A DNA stretch of 64,000 bases from JAMLIN01 sp964509685 (GCA_964509685.1 CAZDYQ010000001.1:33320-97319); one strand, 5' to 3'; counted from the stretch's first letter, positions 17,364-26,225 are shown. Translations and numbers: made by a program. Notes: generated from the letters alone by a model not told the origin.

Positions 17364-18197
17364 TCACGAACCGGGCCGGGTCGCGAGCCGGGACCTGCGC
17401 ATCAGGTGGGCCGCGAGGCCCATGAGGGCGAGGCTCAGCGCGATGAGCAGCGTGGCGATGGCGGTGATCGACGGGTTCACCTGGAGCACCAGCTCGTTGA
17501 ACATCCGCTTGGGCACGGTTTCGTGCGTGCCGCTGATGAAGGTCGTGATCACTACCTCGTCGAAGCTGGTGACGAAGGCGAAGATCCAGGCGGCGGCCGT
17601 GCTGGGCAACAGGTTGGGAATGAGCACTCGCCGGAACATCGTGAACCACGATGCCCCGAGGGTGAACGCCACCTGCTCGATCCGGATGTCGAAGCTGCGA
17701 AAGGCGACCGACATGATGAGCACCACATAGGGAACGCCCAGCAGGGTGTGGCCGAGCAGGAGACCGCCGAAGGAGCCCAGGGCGCCCACGTACGCGAGCG
17801 CGAAGTACAGGCCGACGGCTATCACCACCGACGGGATGATCAACGGGGCGATGAAGTTGCTCTGCACTACCATGCGGCCGAAGAATCGGCCGCGCACCAG
17901 CCCGTAGGCCGCGAGACCGCCGAGCACGAGCGCCAGGGTACTCGACAGCAGGGCGAGGACCAGGGACGTGTTCATCGCCTGCAGCCAGCGGGGATCGCCG
18001 AAGACCTCCGCATACCACCGCAGGGAAAAGCTCTCGGGCGGGAAGCGCAGCGAGCTCGCGCTCGAGAACGACATGGGGACGACGATCACCACCGGCAGGG
18101 CGAGGAAGACGAGCACGCCGATGCCGCTGAGTGCCAGCGCCGTGCGGTTGACCCAGGCCACGGCGGGATTGGCGCTGATGTGACGCGGAGCGCTCAT
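17364..18197 (-). CDS. ABC transporter permease (PotC-like)
   Basis: Inner-membrane permease of 277 residues with six predicted helices. The EAA loop appears as AFTLGASWFTMFRRVLIPNLLPS, the coupling site of the binding-protein-dependent family. Closest by pattern to the PotC/YdcV permeases for polyamines and related cations. Its start overlaps the stop of the upstream permease by four bases (ATGA). Together with the ATPase, binding protein and partner permease it forms one importer embedded between two aminotransferase genes. Confidence 0.87.
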   Translation of the reverse strand: MSAPRHISANPAVAWVNRTALALSGIGVLVFLALPVVIVVPMSFSSASSLRFPPESFSLRWYAEVFGDPRWLQAMNTSLVLALLSSTLALVLGGLAAYGLVRGRFFGRMVVQSNFIAPLIIPSVVIAVGLYFALAYVGALGSFGGLLLGHTLLGVPYVVLIMSVAFRSFDIRIEQVAFTLGASWFTMFRRVLIPNLLPSTAAAWIFAFVTSFDEVVITTFISGTHETVPKRMFNELVLQVNPSITAIATLLIALSLALMGLAAHLMRRSRLATRPGS

Positions 18198-19045
18198 GTC
18201 GACTCCTCGAGGCGGGTCAGCCGCAGGTACAGGACGAACAGTGCCAGGGTCACGGCCAGCAGGACGGTCGATATGGCCGACGCGATCTCCCAGCTCGGCA
18301 TCTGGTTGACGAGCAGGTCGAGCATGTTCGCGATCATCGGGACCCGTCCGCCGCCAAGCACGGCTGGCGTGATGAAGAAGCCCAGGGTCAGGATGAAGAC
18401 GAGGACGGCGCCGGCGGCCAGCGACGGCAGGCTGAGCGGAAAGAACACGCGCCAGAAGGTGGTCCAGGGACTGGCGCCGAGGGTCTCGGCCGCACGCAGG
18501 AGCCTGTCGTCGATCTTGACCATTGCCGCGAACAGCGGAAGCACCAGGAAGGGCAACAACACGTTCACCGTGCCGATGATCACGCCCAGCTCGTTGTAGA
18601 GGAAGCTTACGGGCTCGTCGACGAGCCCGAGGCCCAGCAGCCCGCGGTTGACCATCCCGGCGTTGCCCAGCACCACGATCCAGGCGTAGGTCCGCACCAG
18701 GATGCTGATCCAGAACGGGATCACGACCATCGACAGGCCGACCATCTGCCAGCGCGGCGGCAGTCGGCGCAGCCAGTAGGCGAGCGGATAGCCGAGGAGG
18801 ATGCAGAGCCCCGTGGTGATCACGGCGATGCGCAGGGTGTTGAGCAGCACCTTCGTGTACACGGAGGTCTCCGCGACCTCGGCGAAATGCGCCAGCGTGA
18901 AGCCGCCCTCGGCGCCCACCACACTGCGTCCCAGCATGACGAGCAGCGGCAGGTTGAAGCCCGCCGCCATCACGAGCAGCAGCGGGACCACGAGCCACAG
19001 GGCAGGCGAGCGCAGCGCGCCCGGCGAACGTGCGGAACGACTCAT
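18194..19045 (-). CDS. ABC transporter permease (PotB-like)
   Basis: Partner permease of 283 residues with six predicted helices. The EAA-type loop is AETLGASPWTTFWRVFFPLSLPS. Pattern and gene order match PotB/YdcU-type permeases. It pairs with the downstream PotC-like protein, with which it overlaps by four bases. The binding-protein gene ends 44 bases upstream. Confidence 0.87.
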   Translation of the reverse strand: MSRSARSPGALRSPALWLVVPLLLVMAAGFNLPLLVMLGRSVVGAEGGFTLAHFAEVAETSVYTKVLLNTLRIAVITTGLCILLGYPLAYWLRRLPPRWQMVGLSMVVIPFWISILVRTYAWIVVLGNAGMVNRGLLGLGLVDEPVSFLYNELGVIIGTVNVLLPFLVLPLFAAMVKIDDRLLRAAETLGASPWTTFWRVFFPLSLPSLAAGAVLVFILTLGFFITPAVLGGGRVPMIANMLDLLVNQMPSWEIASAISTVLLAVTLALFVLYLRLTRLEEST

Positions 19046-19089
19046 GATTCTCGTTTCACCATCCGGCGAACGCGCCTACGCTCGCGCCC

Positions 19090-20127
19090 TCACAGTCCGA
19101 GCTTGAACTGCTGCCAGCGCTTCTCGATCTCCTTGGCGTTGGTCGCCGTCCAGACCGGGTCCGCCAGCGCCTGCACCTTCTTGTTCGCTTCGGAAGTCGG
19201 GTAGAGGCTCGCCTTCGCGGGATCGATCGCCGCCTCGATCTCGGTACTGGCCCCGGTGTAGGGGATGACCTCGGCCGCCACCGCCTGGTTCCGCGCGAGC
19301 GACATCTCGTGCAGCAGGCCCATCGCCGCGGCCTTGGCCGCCGGGTCGGCGCCCTTGGGCACGACGAAGTAGGACAGCATGAGCAGGCCCTGGTTGTAGG
19401 TGTAGTCGAGCTTGTCATTCTCGACAATACGGCCCGACCAGGCGGCCGAATACGCGACCTCCCGATCCTCGAGCAGTTGTGGCGCCTGGGCGCCCGCCTT
19501 CCACCAGACCGCGACGTGATCCTTGATCTTCTCGAGGCTCGCGAACGCGCGGTCGACGTCGAGCGGGTACAGCTCTTCGGGCTTCACGCCGTCGGCGAGC
19601 AGCGCCAGCGCGAGCGTGTAGCTCGGGTAGTCCGGCAGGGCGCGCTTGCCGGGGAACTCCTTCACGTTCCAGAAATCCGCCCAGGTTGCGAGCGGCTTCT
19701 CGCCCTTGCGCCAGGCCATGATGGTCGAGAAATACTGGTAGCCGAACGCGTCCGGCCACTTCGCCTCCTCGAAGAGCGGACCGGGATTGATCGCGTTCCA
19801 GTCGAGCGGTTCGATCAGCCCCAGGGTGCGCGCCATGACGACGTTGGTCGCCCCGAGCTCGACCAGCGTCGAGGTGATCTTCCCGGACTGCACCATCGCC
19901 TGCAGCTTGCCCGTACTGGTCGGGCTCTCGCGCACGACCCTGATGCCGGTCTTCTCCGTGAACGGCTTGATGTACGCCTGTTCGATCGAGTCGCCGCTGG
20001 GACCGCCCGACTCGAGCATGCGAAGTTCCTTGGGCGCGTTCCCCATCTGGGCGAAAGCGGTGGTCGCGGCAAAGCCCATGGTCAACAGACCGTGGCAAAG
20101 GGCTTTCCACAGAACGGTTCTGCGCAT
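19090..20127 (-). CDS. ABC transporter substrate-binding protein (PotD-like)
   Basis: Periplasmic binding protein of 345 residues. The start at 20127 has AGGAGA at a good distance and gives a signal peptide of about 26 residues ending AFA-QM; an ATG further upstream would spoil it. The mature protein follows the PotD/extracellular-solute-binding family 1 pattern (PFTEKTGIRVVRESPTSTGKLQAMVQSG, then GYQYFSTIMAWRKGEKP and EFPGKRALPDYPSYTLALALLADG). Ligand residues cannot be assigned with confidence, so polyamine, amine or amino acid remain possible. The context with two transaminases argues for an amino compound. Confidence 0.87.
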   Translation of the reverse strand: MRRTVLWKALCHGLLTMGFAATTAFAQMGNAPKELRMLESGGPSGDSIEQAYIKPFTEKTGIRVVRESPTSTGKLQAMVQSGKITSTLVELGATNVVMARTLGLIEPLDWNAINPGPLFEEAKWPDAFGYQYFSTIMAWRKGEKPLATWADFWNVKEFPGKRALPDYPSYTLALALLADGVKPEELYPLDVDRAFASLEKIKDHVAVWWKAGAQAPQLLEDREVAYSAAWSGRIVENDKLDYTYNQGLLMLSYFVVPKGADPAAKAAAMGLLHEMSLARNQAVAAEVIPYTGASTEIEAAIDPAKASLYPTSEANKKVQALADPVWTATNAKEIEKRWQQFKLGL

Positions 20128-20226
20128 CACTGTCTCCTGGAAGTACAGGGGGAATCGGCCACGGCGGCCGCTCGTTGGAATCTGGGCATCCGCGGACGAT
20201 GCGAACCCGGCGACCCCGCGCATCGC

Positions 20227-21282
20227 TCAGGCCGCCATCAGCCAGGCGTGCTCGGGCGACCAGGCCAGCTTCACGCGTTGTCCGGGCTGGCGCGGCGCCT
20301 GCTCGCCACTGGCGACGGCCACCACGTTCGTTCCGCCGTCGGTTCTCATGTGCACCCGTTGCGACTGGCCGAAGTAAACGGTCTCGACGACGCTTGCGGG
20401 CATGCCGATGTCGTCCTTCGATTCGGCATCCAGCACGCGGACGTGCTCGGGGCGCACCACCAGCCAGGCTCGCCCGGAAATGCAGCCGTCGGACACGAAG
20501 GGCACCCAATGCCCCTCGGCCGCCAGCCTGATGGTCGACGAGCCGGGCGCCACTTCGCCCTCGAACAGGTTGGCCGTGCCAATGAACTCGGCCACGAAGC
20601 GGTTGGCGGGTCGGCGATAGGCGTTCATCGGCGTGTCGACCTGCTGCACCCGGCCCTCGTTGAGCACCACCAGGCGGGTGGACAGCGACAGCGCCTCTTC
20701 CTGGTCGTGCGTCACGAGTATCGTGGTCACGCCCAGGTCGCGCTGCAGCTGTCGAAGCTCGAGCTGGACCTCTTCGCGCAGCTTCTTGTCGAGCGCGCCC
20801 ATCGGTTCGTCGAGGAGCAGGATGTCCGGCTCGAACACCAGCGCGCGCGCCAGCGCGACGCGCTGTTGCTGGCCCCCCGAGAGCTGGTTCGGACGGCGGT
20901 CCTGCAGGCCCCCGAGCCGCACCTGGTCGAGCGCCCTGGCCACGCGCTGCGCGATCTCGGGCTTGCGCACGCCACGGATCGTCAGCGGGAACGCGACGTT
21001 GTCGAAGACCGACATGTGGGGGAACAACGCGTAGCTCTGGAACACCAGGCCGAGATTGCGTTGCGACGGCGGCGTGGCGGTCACGTCCCGGCCGCCGATG
21101 TAGATCCGCCCGGAGGTCGGCTCGACCAGCCCGGCGATCATAGACAGGATCGTGCTCTTGCCCGATCCGCTGGGGCCGAGCAAGGTGACGAGTTCGCCCT
21201 GCTCGATCCTGAGGTCCGTCGAATCCACGGCGACGAAGTCACCGTAGCGCTTGGACACCCCCTTGAGTTCGATCGTGCTCAT
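20227..21282 (-). CDS. ABC transporter ATP-binding protein (PotA-like)
   Basis: ATPase of 351 residues. Walker A is GPSGSGKST, the Q-loop is in LVFQSYALFPHM, the signature is LSGGQQQRVALARAL, Walker B is ILLLDEP, and the switch is in LVTHDQEEAL. The C-terminal extension from about residue 240 is the TOBE-type regulatory domain found in PotA/UgpC ATPases (FVAEFIGTANLFEGEV, then WLVVRPEHVRV). It energises the permease pair encoded downstream. It is separated from the GSAM-fold aminotransferase by 27 bases. Confidence 0.92.
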   Translation of the reverse strand: MSTIELKGVSKRYGDFVAVDSTDLRIEQGELVTLLGPSGSGKSTILSMIAGLVEPTSGRIYIGGRDVTATPPSQRNLGLVFQSYALFPHMSVFDNVAFPLTIRGVRKPEIAQRVARALDQVRLGGLQDRRPNQLSGGQQQRVALARALVFEPDILLLDEPMGALDKKLREEVQLELRQLQRDLGVTTILVTHDQEEALSLSTRLVVLNEGRVQQVDTPMNAYRRPANRFVAEFIGTANLFEGEVAPGSSTIRLAAEGHWVPFVSDGCISGRAWLVVRPEHVRVLDAESKDDIGMPASVVETVYFGQSQRVHMRTDGGTNVVAVASGEQAPRQPGQRVKLAWSPEHAWLMAA

Positions 21283-21309
21283 CTCGTTCGGCTCGCGTCC
21301 TGCGCGGAC

Positions 21310-22632
21310 TCAGCTGGACTCCTTGCGGACCAGCGCATTGGTCCGGTCGACGAACGCCTCCACCGCCGTCGCGAGCTGGTCGCACTCCGCCTCGCCGATC
21401 GGCAACGACACGTTGATCATGCCGCGTCGCGCGATCCACACGCCCTGCTCGAGGAGGTCGAACCAGAAGAGGTCGCGCAGCGCGGCGTTGCCCGCCGTCA
21501 GGTCGCGCACGTTGCGCACCGCTCCCGCGACCATGTGCACGTTCATCATCGATCCGAGCCCGGTGAACTGCATGGGGAAGCGTGCCTTGCCCGCGATCTC
21601 GTTCAGGCGCGCGCGCAGGGCGTCGCCGCACGCGTTGAGCGCCACCGCGACGTCGGCGGTGTAGATGTCGCGCAGGCCCACCACGCCGGCGGCCATCGTG
21701 AAGACGTTGTTGTTGAACGTGCCGGCGTGGGCGAACGCGTCCGGCCGACGCGGATCGAACCGCTCCATCAGGTCGGCGCGACCTCCGAAGGCGCCGAAGC
21801 TGAAGCCGCCGCCGATGTACTTGCCGAGCGTCGTCAGGTCGGGGGTCACGCCCCACAGCGCCTGCAGGCCCCCCGGCGACAGGCGCGAGGTCATGACCTC
21901 GTCGAACACGAGGATCGCCCCGTGGGCCGAGGTCCATTCGCGCAGCATGGCCAGGAAGGCGGGGTCCGCGGGAATGCATCCGCCCGAGCCTTGCATGGGT
22001 TCGAGAATCACGGTGCCGATCTCGGCTGCATGCGCGTCGAGCAGCGCGCGCGTGCCGTCGATGTCGTTGTACTGCGCCTTGACGAAATCGAAGGGCGCTT
22101 CCATGGCGCTGCGCGTCAGGCCGAAGGTGAAGACGCCCCCGTGGTAGCCGCCCTCGAAGACCACCACCTTGTTCTTTCCCGTGACGGCCCGCGCCGTCGA
22201 GATCGCGAAGAGGTTTGCCTCGGTTCCCGAGTTGGCGAAGCGAACGAGCTCGATCGAGGGGAAGCGATCGCGGATCAGGCGCGCCAGTTCTTCCTCGTGG
22301 CGAATGTGCCCGCCCATGACCCAGCCGTTGTCGAGCGCGTCGAGCACGGTCTGGCGCAACGCGGGGTGCGAGTGGCCATAGAGGCCGGCGGTGTACTCGC
22401 CGAGGAAGTCGATGTACTCGCGGCCGTCGAGGGAGGTCACCCTCGCGCCGCTTCCCCTGACAAGGGTGACGGGGAACGGCTCGCTGAAGAGGGAGGTGCG
22501 CGTGTTGCCACCGGGCAGCACCTCCGCCGCCTTGCGGTGCTGTTCCCTGCTGCGCGGATTCGCGTCGACGAAACGTGCCCGCGCGGCTTCGAGCGCTGCG
22601 GCGATGGCCTGGTTCTGGGTATCGGTAAGCAT
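21310..22632 (-). CDS. GSAM-fold aminotransferase, beta-phenylalanine aminotransferase-like
   Basis: PLP enzyme of 440 residues in the glutamate-1-semialdehyde aminomutase branch of class III. Visible are FANSGTEANLFAI, FEGGYHGGVFTFG, FDEVMTSRLSPGGLQ (PLP aspartate), LTTLGKYIGGGFSFGAFGG (Schiff-base lysine) and HAGTFNNNVFTMAAG. The overall pattern matches my recollection of Variovorax beta-phenylalanine aminotransferase, including Arg45 in GGNTRTSLF and the arginine in IARRGMINVSLP, both linked to carboxylate recognition in that enzyme. It is unlikely to be HemL, because it sits in a transport/catabolic operon. It probably removes the amino group from an imported beta-amino acid. Confidence 0.85.
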   Translation of the reverse strand: MLTDTQNQAIAAALEAARARFVDANPRSREQHRKAAEVLPGGNTRTSLFSEPFPVTLVRGSGARVTSLDGREYIDFLGEYTAGLYGHSHPALRQTVLDALDNGWVMGGHIRHEEELARLIRDRFPSIELVRFANSGTEANLFAISTARAVTGKNKVVVFEGGYHGGVFTFGLTRSAMEAPFDFVKAQYNDIDGTRALLDAHAAEIGTVILEPMQGSGGCIPADPAFLAMLREWTSAHGAILVFDEVMTSRLSPGGLQALWGVTPDLTTLGKYIGGGFSFGAFGGRADLMERFDPRRPDAFAHAGTFNNNVFTMAAGVVGLRDIYTADVAVALNACGDALRARLNEIAGKARFPMQFTGLGSMMNVHMVAGAVRNVRDLTAGNAALRDLFWFDLLEQGVWIARRGMINVSLPIGEAECDQLATAVEAFVDRTNALVRKESS

Positions 22633-22650
22633 GGGTCTTCCTTGCCGGGT

Positions 22651-23568
22651 TCAGCCGACCTCGATGTCGAGTAGCTTGTTGAAATGCTCGCGGCGCTGGG
22701 TTCGCGCCGTCGCCTCGGGGCCGAGCAGCCGCGTCACGGCCACCAGCAGGGCCTCGATCACGTACAGCGGCGCCAGCGTCGAGTCGAAGTAGAAGGGCTG
22801 CTCGATGGCGAGCGTCAGGCCGCCATGGCGCTCCGAGTCGATCGGTGAGCCCGTGTCGGTGATGGCGAGCACGGGCACGCCGGCCTCGCGTACCACCTCG
22901 ACGAGTTTCACGACGGCGCGCGTATAGGGGCGGAACGCGACCGCCACCAGCAGGTCTTCGGGACCGAGGCTCGAGGCGTCACCGGCGAGGGTCAGGCCCG
23001 GCGTGCCCAGGATCTGGACGTTGTCCCGCAGGATCTCGAGGTAGCTGCCCAGGAAGTGGCTGAGCGCATAGGTGCCCGCCCGCAGGCCGAACACCTGGAC
23101 CCGCCGTGCCGCGAGCAGCCGTCGCGCGGCCTCCTCGACCTTCGCGTCGTCGAGGGCATCGGCGACCGCGAGCACCTTGCGGCACTCGGCCTGCGCCAGG
23201 CGTTGCAGGCGGCTCCCGCCCTCCTGCCCCGCACTGTCCGACACCAGTTCACGAACGCGCGCGCTGTAGAACGGCTGGGTGTCGCGGACATGCCGCCGGA
23301 AGACGTCCTGCAGTTGCCCGAAGCCGCTGAATCCGAGCCGTTGGCCCAGGCGCGTGAGCGTGGACGGGTCCACGTGGTTGCGCGCGGCGAGCTCCGAAAT
23401 GCTCTCCACCGCGGCCTCCCCGGGGCGCGCAAGCATGTCGACCAGCACGGCCAGCGTGCGTTCGCCCATGCTCTGGCGACCGGTGAGGCTGCGCTCGCGC
23501 TCGACGCATCGACGAAGGTCTTCGAGGGTCCTCGGCGGGTTCGCCGGGACGATGCGGGCCGGACTCAT
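22651..23568 (-). CDS. RpiR/MurR family transcriptional regulator
   Basis: Regulator of 305 residues. The N-terminal HTH-RpiR domain (about 1-95) contains SISELAARNHVDPSTLTRLGQRLGFSGFGQL. The SIS domain (about 140-270) contains RRVQVFGLRAGTYALSHFLGSYLEILRDNVQILG and DLLVAVAFRPYTRAVVKLVEVVREAGVPVLAITD. Family members sense a phosphosugar or other small metabolite in the SIS domain. It is the first gene of the aminotransferase/ABC operon, with the next gene starting 18 bases later, so autoregulation and control of the operon are likely. An AT-rich dyad lies upstream. Confidence 0.88.
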   Translation of the reverse strand: MSPARIVPANPPRTLEDLRRCVERERSLTGRQSMGERTLAVLVDMLARPGEAAVESISELAARNHVDPSTLTRLGQRLGFSGFGQLQDVFRRHVRDTQPFYSARVRELVSDSAGQEGGSRLQRLAQAECRKVLAVADALDDAKVEEAARRLLAARRVQVFGLRAGTYALSHFLGSYLEILRDNVQILGTPGLTLAGDASSLGPEDLLVAVAFRPYTRAVVKLVEVVREAGVPVLAITDTGSPIDSERHGGLTLAIEQPFYFDSTLAPLYVIEALLVAVTRLLGPEATARTQRREHFNKLLDIEVG

Positions 23569-23590
23569 GGCGCAAATCTAGCATGCGCGT

Positions 23591-23618
23591 AAATAATTGC
23601 ACGCAAATTTTATTGCGC
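23591..23618 (-). promoter_or_regulatory. AT-rich promoter/operator of the RpiR-led operon
   Basis: A conspicuous AT-rich island in otherwise GC-rich DNA, 23-50 bases before the regulator start. It holds an imperfect dyad whose outer arms are GCGCGTAAATAA and TTTTATTGCGC. On the minus strand TTGCGT and TGCTAG lie about 17 bases apart and could be -35 and -10 elements. It probably binds the RpiR-type protein; this is inference. Confidence 0.45.
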
Positions 23619-23663
23619 ACTGCGGCAAGGGGCATCGCCCTGCCGGCCCGCCAACCCGGTGGG

Positions 23664-24659
23664 TCAGGCGGTCGCGAGCCCCGATGAGGAAAGGCCCAGG
23701 CAGCCCAGGCCCTGCAGCGTCGCCTCCACCGCTTCGTCCAGGGGCGTGTGCGGCTCGAAGCCCAGCACGTCCAGCAGGCGGGAGTTGTCGAGGCGCAGCG
23801 GCTCGCGCCAGAACCGGCGCACCTCACGCATCTCGCGCAGGCTTTCGTCGAAGGGCGCGAGCAGCGGAACGATCCACCACGGGAAGCGGGTCACACGCGG
23901 CTCGCGACCGCCGTAGCGCACCACGATGCGGCGGATCGCGTCCGCCATCGCGCGGCCGTCCGGATCCCAGTGCCCGCCCATGTGGAAGCGGGCGAACGGC
24001 TCCAGGCCGTCCGCGCGATCGAGCAGCAGCGCCATGGTGCGGGCGACGTCGGGCAGGTAGCCCCACTGGTGCCCGACGCCGGCGAGGCCCGGCAGGCGGA
24101 TCGTGCGAACCGGCTTGCCGGGGCGCAGCATGGCCTGCGAAAACCAGCTGCCGCCCGGTCGGGGGCCGAAGTAGTCGCCCGCTCTCACGACGAGCGCCCT
24201 GCCCCGGCCGGATTCCGCGAAGGCGCGCAGCCGGCGTTCCATCTCGACCCGGATCGCCCCCTTGCGCCCGACCGGATTCTGGGGCGCGTGCTCGGCGGCC
24301 AGCACCGGGACATCCGGTCCGTAGTTGTACACGGTGCCCGGCAGCAGCACGATGGCGCCCTCGGCGCCGGCCGCGGCCAGCGTGTTGTCCAGCATCGGCA
24401 GGACGAGTTCGTTCCAGCGTCGGTATCCCGGCGGATTGACCGCATGGGCGATCACGGCGCAGCCGCGCGCCGCCGCGGCCACGCTCGCGGGGTCGAGCGC
24501 GTCCCCGACGATCCAGTCGATGCCCTCGCGTCGGCCGGCGGGGACGCTGCGCCCCATGCCCCGGACCGTCCAGCCCCGGTCGCGCAGCTCCCGCGCGAGT
24601 TCCCCGCCGATGCCGCCCCCCGCGCCGAGCACCAGGGCCGTCCGTTCTCGCCTTGCCAT
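23664..24659 (-). CDS. NAD-dependent epimerase/dehydratase-family oxidoreductase
   Basis: Extended short-chain dehydrogenase of 331 residues. The Rossmann motif is LVLGAGGGIGGELAREL near the N-terminus, followed by the Asp-containing VGDALDPASVAAAARG. The catalytic YxxxK motif is not in its standard form: the expected segment reads LLPGTVYNYGPDVPVLAAE, with a tyrosine pair but no lysine four residues on. Many members annotated only as NAD(P)-dependent epimerases share this loss. The start at 24659 has GAGGGAA upstream. It is divergent from a LysR gene with 103 bases between them, the usual arrangement of a LysR target. Confidence 0.82.
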   Translation of the reverse strand: MARRERTALVLGAGGGIGGELARELRDRGWTVRGMGRSVPAGRREGIDWIVGDALDPASVAAAARGCAVIAHAVNPPGYRRWNELVLPMLDNTLAAAGAEGAIVLLPGTVYNYGPDVPVLAAEHAPQNPVGRKGAIRVEMERRLRAFAESGRGRALVVRAGDYFGPRPGGSWFSQAMLRPGKPVRTIRLPGLAGVGHQWGYLPDVARTMALLLDRADGLEPFARFHMGGHWDPDGRAMADAIRRIVVRYGGREPRVTRFPWWIVPLLAPFDESLREMREVRRFWREPLRLDNSRLLDVLGFEPHTPLDEAVEATLQGLGCLGLSSSGLATA

Positions 24660-24727
24660 TGTGTTCCCTCTGCCAGTTGCCGTGGAGTGATGACGGCAAG
24701 TGTCGGCCGACACGAGCGAGAAAGAAA

Positions 24728-24764
24728 TTGCCCAAAGCGATGCAGCAGCTATACATTTCTGCAT
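24728..24764 (+). promoter_or_regulatory. LysR gene promoter with start-codon-overlapping dyad
   Basis: TTGCCC (24728-24733) and TATACA (24750-24755) are 16 bases apart and would start transcription at or next to the LysR ATG at 24763, giving a leaderless or nearly leaderless message. A perfect 6-bp inverted repeat ATGCAG / CTGCAT (24740-24745 and 24759-24764) spans the -10 and the start codon, a plausible autoregulatory LysR site. Confidence 0.45.
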
Positions 24765-25725
24765 GACCACCCCGATCGACTGGACGCTCTATCGCACCTT
24801 CCTCGGCGTGCTCGAGGAGGGCTCGCTCTCCGCGGCTGCCCGGGCCCTGGACATCGCCCAGCCGACCGCCGGCCGGCATGTCGCGGCGCTCGAGTCCGCC
24901 CTCGGGGTGGCCCTCTTCACCCGCTCGCCCACGGGGCTGCAGCCGACGGACGCCGCCCTGGCACTACTGCCGCATGCCCGGGCCATGGCGGCCACCGCGG
25001 CCGCGCTGGAACGGGCGGCGAGCGCCCAGGCGGCCGGTGGCCACGACGAGGTGCGCGGCACGGTGCGCATCACCACCAGCGACGTGATCGGCTTCGAGGT
25101 GCTGCCACCGGTCATCGCCCGACTGCGCGCGCGCCACCCGGGCCTGGTGATCGAGCTCGCGCTCACCGATCGCGTGGAGGACCTGCTCCATGGCGAGGCC
25201 GACATCGCGATCCGGACGATCCGCCCCGTCCAGGGCCGGCTCGTCGCGCGCTACATCGGCACCCTCGAGCTCGGCATGTTCGCCCGCCGCGACTATGTGG
25301 AGCGCCACGGCCTGCCCGCCAGTTTCGACGAACTCATGACCCACTCGCTGGTGGGTTTCGACGAGGAGCGTCCGTACCTGCGCGAGGCCGCGCGCCGGCT
25401 CGGCGCCCCGGGCCGCCGCGCGTTCTCGGTTCGCTGCGACAGCAACTATGCCCAGCTCCTGCTCGTGCGTGCCGGCGCCGGTATCGGCGTCTGCCAGGTG
25501 GCGCTCGCCGAACGTGGGGAGCCGCTCGTGCGGGTCCTGCCCGGCACCGTATCGCTTCCCCTCGAGACCTGGCTGACGATGCACGAGGACCTGCGCAACA
25601 GCCCTCGTTGCCGCGTGGTCTTCGACGCGCTCGCCGAGGCCCTGTCGGCCCATGTCCAGGCCGGCCCCATGCCCGACCGCGGTGCCGACTCCATTCGGCG
25701 CGCCGGCGGGCGACAGGCGGGTTAG
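24763..25725 (+). CDS. LysR family transcriptional regulator
   Basis: Regulator of 320 residues. The winged HTH is at about 5-65 (YRTFLGVLEEGSLSAAARALDIAQPTAGRHVAALESALGVALF) and the effector-binding LysR-substrate domain is at about 90-300. It is the single-gene type whose targets are usually the divergent neighbour, here the NAD-epimerase-like gene. I chose the ATG at 24763; an in-frame ATG at 24700 would add 21 residues that look unrelated to the family and would run through the promoter. Confidence 0.9.
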   Translation: MTTPIDWTLYRTFLGVLEEGSLSAAARALDIAQPTAGRHVAALESALGVALFTRSPTGLQPTDAALALLPHARAMAATAAALERAASAQAAGGHDEVRGTVRITTSDVIGFEVLPPVIARLRARHPGLVIELALTDRVEDLLHGEADIAIRTIRPVQGRLVARYIGTLELGMFARRDYVERHGLPASFDELMTHSLVGFDEERPYLREAARRLGAPGRRAFSVRCDSNYAQLLLVRAGAGIGVCQVALAERGEPLVRVLPGTVSLPLETWLTMHEDLRNSPRCRVVFDALAEALSAHVQAGPMPDRGADSIRRAGGRQAG

Positions 25726-25808
25726 ACTCGATTCGCGGTACCACGCCGATGCGGACCGGCCCTGGGGCCGGGCCGCGACGACCACGAACGATTCCCCGGA
25801 GAACGACC

Positions 25809-26225
25809 ATGGGCTTTTTCAACAAGATCCTTGAAAAACTCGGCATCGGCAGCGCGCAGGCCGCCGACGCCTCCACCCAGACGGCCGCCCCGGCGGGCGG
25901 CGGGGCGCCGGCCGGCGGCGCGGCACAGGGCGCCGGCGCGGCGGCCCAGCCGCAGGCGATCCCGGTCGTCGATGTCGTCGCCCAGCTCGAGCAGCGCGCG
26001 GCCGCCAATCCCCAGAAGCTCAACTGGCGCACCTCGATCGTCGACCTGCTCAAGCTGCTGGACATGGACAGCAGCCTGGCGGCGCGCAAGGAGCTCGCCA
26101 CCGAGCTCGGCTGCCCGCCCAACCTGATGTCGGATTCGGCCCAGATGAACATGTGGCTGCACAAGAAGGTGCTCGAGCGCATCGCGGCCAACGGCGGCAA
26201 CGTGCCCGCCGACCTCCTCGACTAG
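25809..26225 (+). CDS. DUF3597 domain protein
   Basis: Protein of 138 residues. It starts with an amphipathic MGFFNKILEKLGIG segment, continues with a Gly/Ala/Pro/Gln-rich linker (about 15-52), and ends in the conserved DUF3597 domain (about 53-138) with VVAQLEQRAAANPQKLNWRT, DLLKLLDMDSSLAARKELA and MNMWLHKKVLERIAANGG. The domain is LysM-independent, helical and of unknown function. CGGAGAA upstream supports the start. It is followed 95 bases later by a DUF937 protein of similar make-up. Confidence 0.85.
   Translation: MGFFNKILEKLGIGSAQAADASTQTAAPAGGGAPAGGAAQGAGAAAQPQAIPVVDVVAQLEQRAAANPQKLNWRTSIVDLLKLLDMDSSLAARKELATELGCPPNLMSDSAQMNMWLHKKVLERIAANGGNVPADLLD

Noticed and set aside
14559..18599. 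Long plus-strand open reading frame of 1346 codons opposite the aminotransferase operon
   Set aside because: It overlaps recognised genes on both strands, has no domain pattern, and has Arg/His/Gly-rich composition typical of a shadow frame.
21310..22632. Glutamate-1-semialdehyde aminomutase (HemL)
   Set aside because: The fold fits, but carboxylate-binding arginines and operon context match beta-amino-acid transaminases, and a haem gene would not be expected between an RpiR regulator and an ABC importer.
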